A DNA stretch of 26,002 nt from Acidimicrobiaceae bacterium (GTDB taxonomy: Bacteria; Actinomycetota; Acidimicrobiia; Acidimicrobiales; UBA8592), in assembly GCA_002722525.1 (NCBI GenBank), contig PBMJ01000022.1, positions 20,942 to 46,943 of the forward strand, read 5' to 3'. A model generated the notes under the pieces. That model had not been told where the DNA came from, did not search any database, and worked only from the letters and a program-made list of their open reading frames with translations. A program made the translations under genes and the position numbers. Below, in pieces: positions 23,479 to 26,002 of this stretch (its first letter is position 1; each line of letters begins with the position of its first letter).

Positions 23479-23664
23479 TTAGGCTAGGGCGCCTGTGTTT
23501 GACATTAACTCATCGTTTTGGATTTCACACCAGTCCAGAAATTCCTTGCGGAAGTTACAAGACCGGTAGGTCGAACTTTTAGGAACTTGGCTTTGGCTGC
23601 CTCGATATAGGGCCCAAAGTGCCGCCTGCCCTGACATTGTGGTTGATCCAGTGTGGTTATTCAT
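23479..23664 (-). CDS. Small hypothetical protein (61 residues)
   Basis: The ORF opens with ATG 23664, with GGAGA four bases upstream, and fills the space between the KstD-like gene and DUF2237. The sequence is polar, with Ser/Thr-rich N-terminal half, two Cys (37 and 46), RKEFLDWCEIQNDEL (39-53) and no membrane span or known motif. I do not recognise it. The good ribosome binding site and lack of any overlapping gene argue for a real coding region; short length and absence of a family argue for caution. It could be a stable small protein or a leader peptide for the DUF2237 gene. Confidence 0.5.
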   Translation of the reverse strand: MNNHTGSTTMSGQAALWALYRGSQSQVPKSSTYRSCNFRKEFLDWCEIQNDELMSNTGALA

Positions 23665-23668
23665 TTTG

Positions 23669-23673
23669 TCTCC
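23669..23673 (-). promoter_or_regulatory. Ribosome binding site of the 61-residue ORF
   Basis: GGAGA on the minus strand, four bases before ATG 23664. It is the main evidence that the small ORF is translated. Confidence 0.5.
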
Positions 23674-23739
23674 ATTCTTGAACTTTGTTGTTCAAAAGAG
23701 AGACGTTTTCAGATGTAGTTTCTTACACCCATAGAGATG

Positions 23740-25359
23740 CTATTTTTGGAATAGTTCCTCAGCTGAGTGCTTTCCGGCAATAAATCCAAACACCATGCAT
23801 GGTCCAAGCGTTCCGCCAGCTCCACCATAAGCCATTCCCATAGCTGATGCCATCACATTCCCCGCAGCATATAGCCCTTTGATAACTTCGCCATCTACAT
23901 CAAGAATCTGCGCATTTGCGTTAGTTTGTGGCCCTCCTTTGGTTCCTAATGCACCAGGCCGGACTTCTACGGCATAATACGGGGGTTTATCAATGGGCCC
24001 GAGTGTTGCTGCTATTGTTTTTGTTCCGTCACCCCAGTGTATATCATTCACGCTTTTCCCTCGATGAAAGTCCCCATCATCTAGATCGACTGCTTGCGCA
24101 TTCCAGCACTCTACTGTTTCTTCAAGGCCCACACCGTCACATCCTATGAGGTTTGCAAGCTCGGCTAAGGTACTTGCAGATGTTAACCATTCAGGTATCT
24201 GACCTTCGCCTCTAAACCTGCATAACCCGAAGCGCACTAGGTATTCTTGGTCAAAGATCATCCACGCTGGAATATTTTGGTATTCAAAAGTTCCGGGATC
24301 TAGCTGGTGGAATGCTGCACCAAACGCGTTGTAGTTTGCAGCTTCGTTTGCGAATCTCTTACCATTTTTGTTTACCATTATGCACCGCGGATTTACCCGT
24401 TCTCGATTTACCATCCACGGGATCGTTGCACCTTCGTCATTCGTGATGTCTATAACTGGCACCCACCATGCTTCCTGCATGTTCCCAAGTGCTGCTCCTG
24501 CTCGCATGGCCATTTTTAGTCCGTCACCTGTATTTGTTTCGATAGAAACAGGTCTTTGAAGCGGTCCTCGCACAAAATTATTAACTAGATTTTTATTCCA
24601 TTCAAAACCACCAGTAGCGATGATTACTGATTGGGTCTCCACGTCTCTGATACCTGTAGGGGTGTTGAAACGAACTCCCCGTAAATTATTCTCCTCGATG
24701 ATTAATTCATCGGCTTGATGTTCGGTTTCGATTATTATCTGTCTATCCAAGCATGACTTCACGAGGCGCCCTATTAGCGCTTGTCCACATCCCCGAAGGT
24801 TCTTCTCTGATCGGAGTTTGAGAACTTCCTTTGGAGCTGTATCTAATGTGCCTCTGCCAAGGGTTGTTTCGTTCATTAAAAGGAAAGGAGACATCTGACG
24901 ACTCTGACTTATCCGATTAGCCCACTCTCCTAACTCATCGAATGGAAATAGGGGGCACTCTAGAGATCGACCGCCAGTTTGATTTCCACCTGGATTTTCA
25001 GGGTGGTAGTCAGGAAAATTTTCCACGATTTCAAAGACTACTTCACTATTGTTTTCAAACCATTGGACCATGGTGGGCCCAACATCAACATAAGCCTCTA
25101 GCAGGTCAGTTCTCATTCGGCCATGGGACAATGAGCCTAAATACTCCAACGCCATTTCCCGAGAGTCGTGGAGTTGCTGATTCTCCATATGGTGGTTTCC
25201 TGGAATCCAGATCATCCCACCCGACATGGCCGACGTTCCGCCTATAACATTAGCCTTTTCAAAAACTCCAATTGTTGTCGCCCCGTGGCCTGATGCCGAA
25301 ACTGCTGCGGCTAGGGCAGCTGCGCCTGACCCAAGAACCACTACGTCGAAATGATCCAT
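23740..25359 (-). CDS. FAD-binding dehydrogenase, 3-ketosteroid delta-1-dehydrogenase-like (KstD family)
   Basis: 539 residues, similar to KstD enzymes. The N-terminal FAD dinucleotide motif is VVVLGSGAAALAAAV (6-20), followed by GGTSAMSGGMIWIPGN (40-55), typical of the FAD_binding_2/fumarate reductase group. PDYHPENPGG (116-125) matches the PDY-x-PE-x-PG segment of KstD, where the Tyr is an active-site residue. NKNGKRFANEAANY (330-343), GTKGGPQTNANAQIL (472-486) and GLYAAGNVMASAMGMAYGGA (495-514) are the C-terminal FAD-closing block. The family inserts a 1,2 double bond in 3-ketosteroids; related proteins act on other cyclic ketones, so substrate is a guess. AGGA is about 8 bases before ATG 25359. 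Divergent from the photolyase gene, 79 bases away. Confidence 0.85.
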   Translation of the reverse strand: MDHFDVVVLGSGAAALAAAVSASGHGATTIGVFEKANVIGGTSAMSGGMIWIPGNHHMENQQLHDSREMALEYLGSLSHGRMRTDLLEAYVDVGPTMVQWFENNSEVVFEIVENFPDYHPENPGGNQTGGRSLECPLFPFDELGEWANRISQSRQMSPFLLMNETTLGRGTLDTAPKEVLKLRSEKNLRGCGQALIGRLVKSCLDRQIIIETEHQADELIIEENNLRGVRFNTPTGIRDVETQSVIIATGGFEWNKNLVNNFVRGPLQRPVSIETNTGDGLKMAMRAGAALGNMQEAWWVPVIDITNDEGATIPWMVNRERVNPRCIMVNKNGKRFANEAANYNAFGAAFHQLDPGTFEYQNIPAWMIFDQEYLVRFGLCRFRGEGQIPEWLTSASTLAELANLIGCDGVGLEETVECWNAQAVDLDDGDFHRGKSVNDIHWGDGTKTIAATLGPIDKPPYYAVEVRPGALGTKGGPQTNANAQILDVDGEVIKGLYAAGNVMASAMGMAYGGAGGTLGPCMVFGFIAGKHSAEELFQK

Positions 25360-25438
25360 AATCTAAATCCTATGAGACATGCAGACTGGAGCCAAATAGA
25401 TACATTGAGAAGATACTTCATACAAAAGGGAACACTTT

Positions 25439-26002
25439 ATGACTACTGCTTTATTCTGGTTCAGAAAAGACCTTAGATTGAAGGATAATCTCGCTTGGGC
25501 GAAGGCATGCGAAGCTCATAGGATTCACCCTGTATTTGTTTTAGAACCCGACCTTATTTCAAATGCTGGGTTATACCGACGGCAACAGTTTTTCTTAAAT
25601 ATTTCGGCCCTAGGTTCAGAAATCAAATCGATAGGTGGGAAGCTGAGTGTCATACAAGGACCTGCGAAAGACGTTCTTCCTCGGTATATCAGAGAGAACA
25701 ATATTGACCACATATATTTCAATGCTGATACGACACCTTTCTCTCGACAGAGAGACGAGAAGCTAGCCAAAGATCTCAGTATTCCTATTAATACTTTTTG
25801 GAGTGGTTTAGTTCACCCCCCTAAAACTGTATTAACCCAAAAAGGTGAAATCTCTAAAGTCTTTACTCCGTTCTATAAAAAATGGGTCACGTTTCCTGCT
25901 CCCCCCTCAATCCAAGAAAGTCGGCCTACCTTCGTAGACGTTCAACAGAATACACGGGATGAAACTCAAGACTTAATACCAAGTACCTCCAATGAGGGAT
26001 AC
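25439..26002 (+). CDS. Deoxyribodipyrimidine photolyase, N-terminal part (3' partial)
   Basis: The frame from ATG 25439 stays open to the window edge (188 codons). MTTALFWFRKDLRLKDNLAW (1-20) is the classical photolyase/cryptochrome N-terminus (WFR-x-DLR-x-x-DN). It is followed by HPVFVLEP, a GGKLSVIQGPAKDVLP segment (66-81) and NADTTPFSRQRDEKLAKDL (about 95-113), all standard in the antenna-binding Rossmann domain. The enzyme uses blue light and FADH- to split cyclobutane pyrimidine dimers; the FAD-binding helical domain lies outside the window, so photolyase versus cryptochrome cannot be decided. AAAGGGA about 8 bases before the ATG serves as ribosome binding site. A photolyase fits an organism of the sunlit surface. 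Confidence 0.92.
   Translation, partial: MTTALFWFRKDLRLKDNLAWAKACEAHRIHPVFVLEPDLISNAGLYRRQQFFLNISALGSEIKSIGGKLSVIQGPAKDVLPRYIRENNIDHIYFNADTTPFSRQRDEKLAKDLSIPINTFWSGLVHPPKTVLTQKGEISKVFTPFYKKWVTFPAPPSIQESRPTFVDVQQNTRDETQDLIPSTSNEGY

Noticed and set aside
23462..23482. Hairpin-like AAAGG...CCTTT near the end of the 61-residue ORF
   Set aside because: Only a five-base-pair stem with no U-tract; too weak to call a terminator.

Overview
The window is a dense, moderately AT-rich bacterial chromosome segment with 26 protein genes, no RNA genes, no mobile elements and no intergenic gap above about 150 bases. The family mix points to an actinobacterium: a DUF6777 surface protein, a CYP142-like P450, a DUF3159-like membrane protein, a DUF3048 lipoprotein, several actinobacterial-style SDRs and frequent GTG starts. 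The low GC and the many acyl-CoA, SDR and P450 genes suggest a streamlined, probably marine, Acidimicrobiia-type lineage. That placement is inference, because no ribosomal or other marker gene is present.

Layout. 1-2856 (+): the tail of an acyl-CoA dehydrogenase, then a hotdog thioesterase, a low-molecular-weight phosphatase and a hemolysin III-type membrane protein packed with 2-base or overlapping junctions, then a TrmH/SpoU RNA methyltransferase. 2871-8720: a lipid/steroid-flavoured block. It holds a SnoaL-like protein, an acyl-CoA synthetase and a 3-alpha-hydroxysteroid-dehydrogenase-like SDR on the minus strand, a membrane protein and a second SDR on the plus strand, and a CYP142-like P450 on the minus strand. 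8841-11555 (+): two abutting fold-type II PLP enzymes with zero intergenic bases, one CysK-like with large extensions and one threonine-synthase-like.

11572-15737 (-): a complete ABC importer of the nitrate/taurine/thiamine-precursor type (ATPase, permease, lipoprotein binding protein) followed by a DUF3048 lipoprotein. Divergent from it is an SDR and then a YqeC-like P-loop protein. 17401-20119 (-): 8-oxoguanine deaminase-family aminohydrolase translationally coupled to a dihydropyrimidinase/hydantoinase. The combination of SsnA-like deaminase, HyuA-like hydantoinase, YqeC and importer resembles part of the E. coli yge/yqe/ssnA purine-catabolism region and suggests uptake and ring opening of an N-heterocycle.

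20156-23020 (-): a 954-residue membrane-anchored surface protein with a DUF6777 head and an array of Trp- and Cys-rich repeats bounded by CxxC pairs. This is the most unusual object in the window. 23073-25359 (-): DUF2237 protein, a 61-residue small protein with a good ribosome binding site, and a KstD-like FAD dehydrogenase. 25439-end (+): the start of a DNA photolyase.

Functionally, the KstD-like enzyme, CYP142-like P450, 3-alpha-HSD-like SDR, acyl-CoA synthetase, acyl-CoA dehydrogenase and thioesterase fit steroid or terpenoid side-chain and ring oxidation. They are not one operon, so a joint pathway is a hypothesis. The deaminase-hydantoinase-importer group is the second plausible metabolic module.
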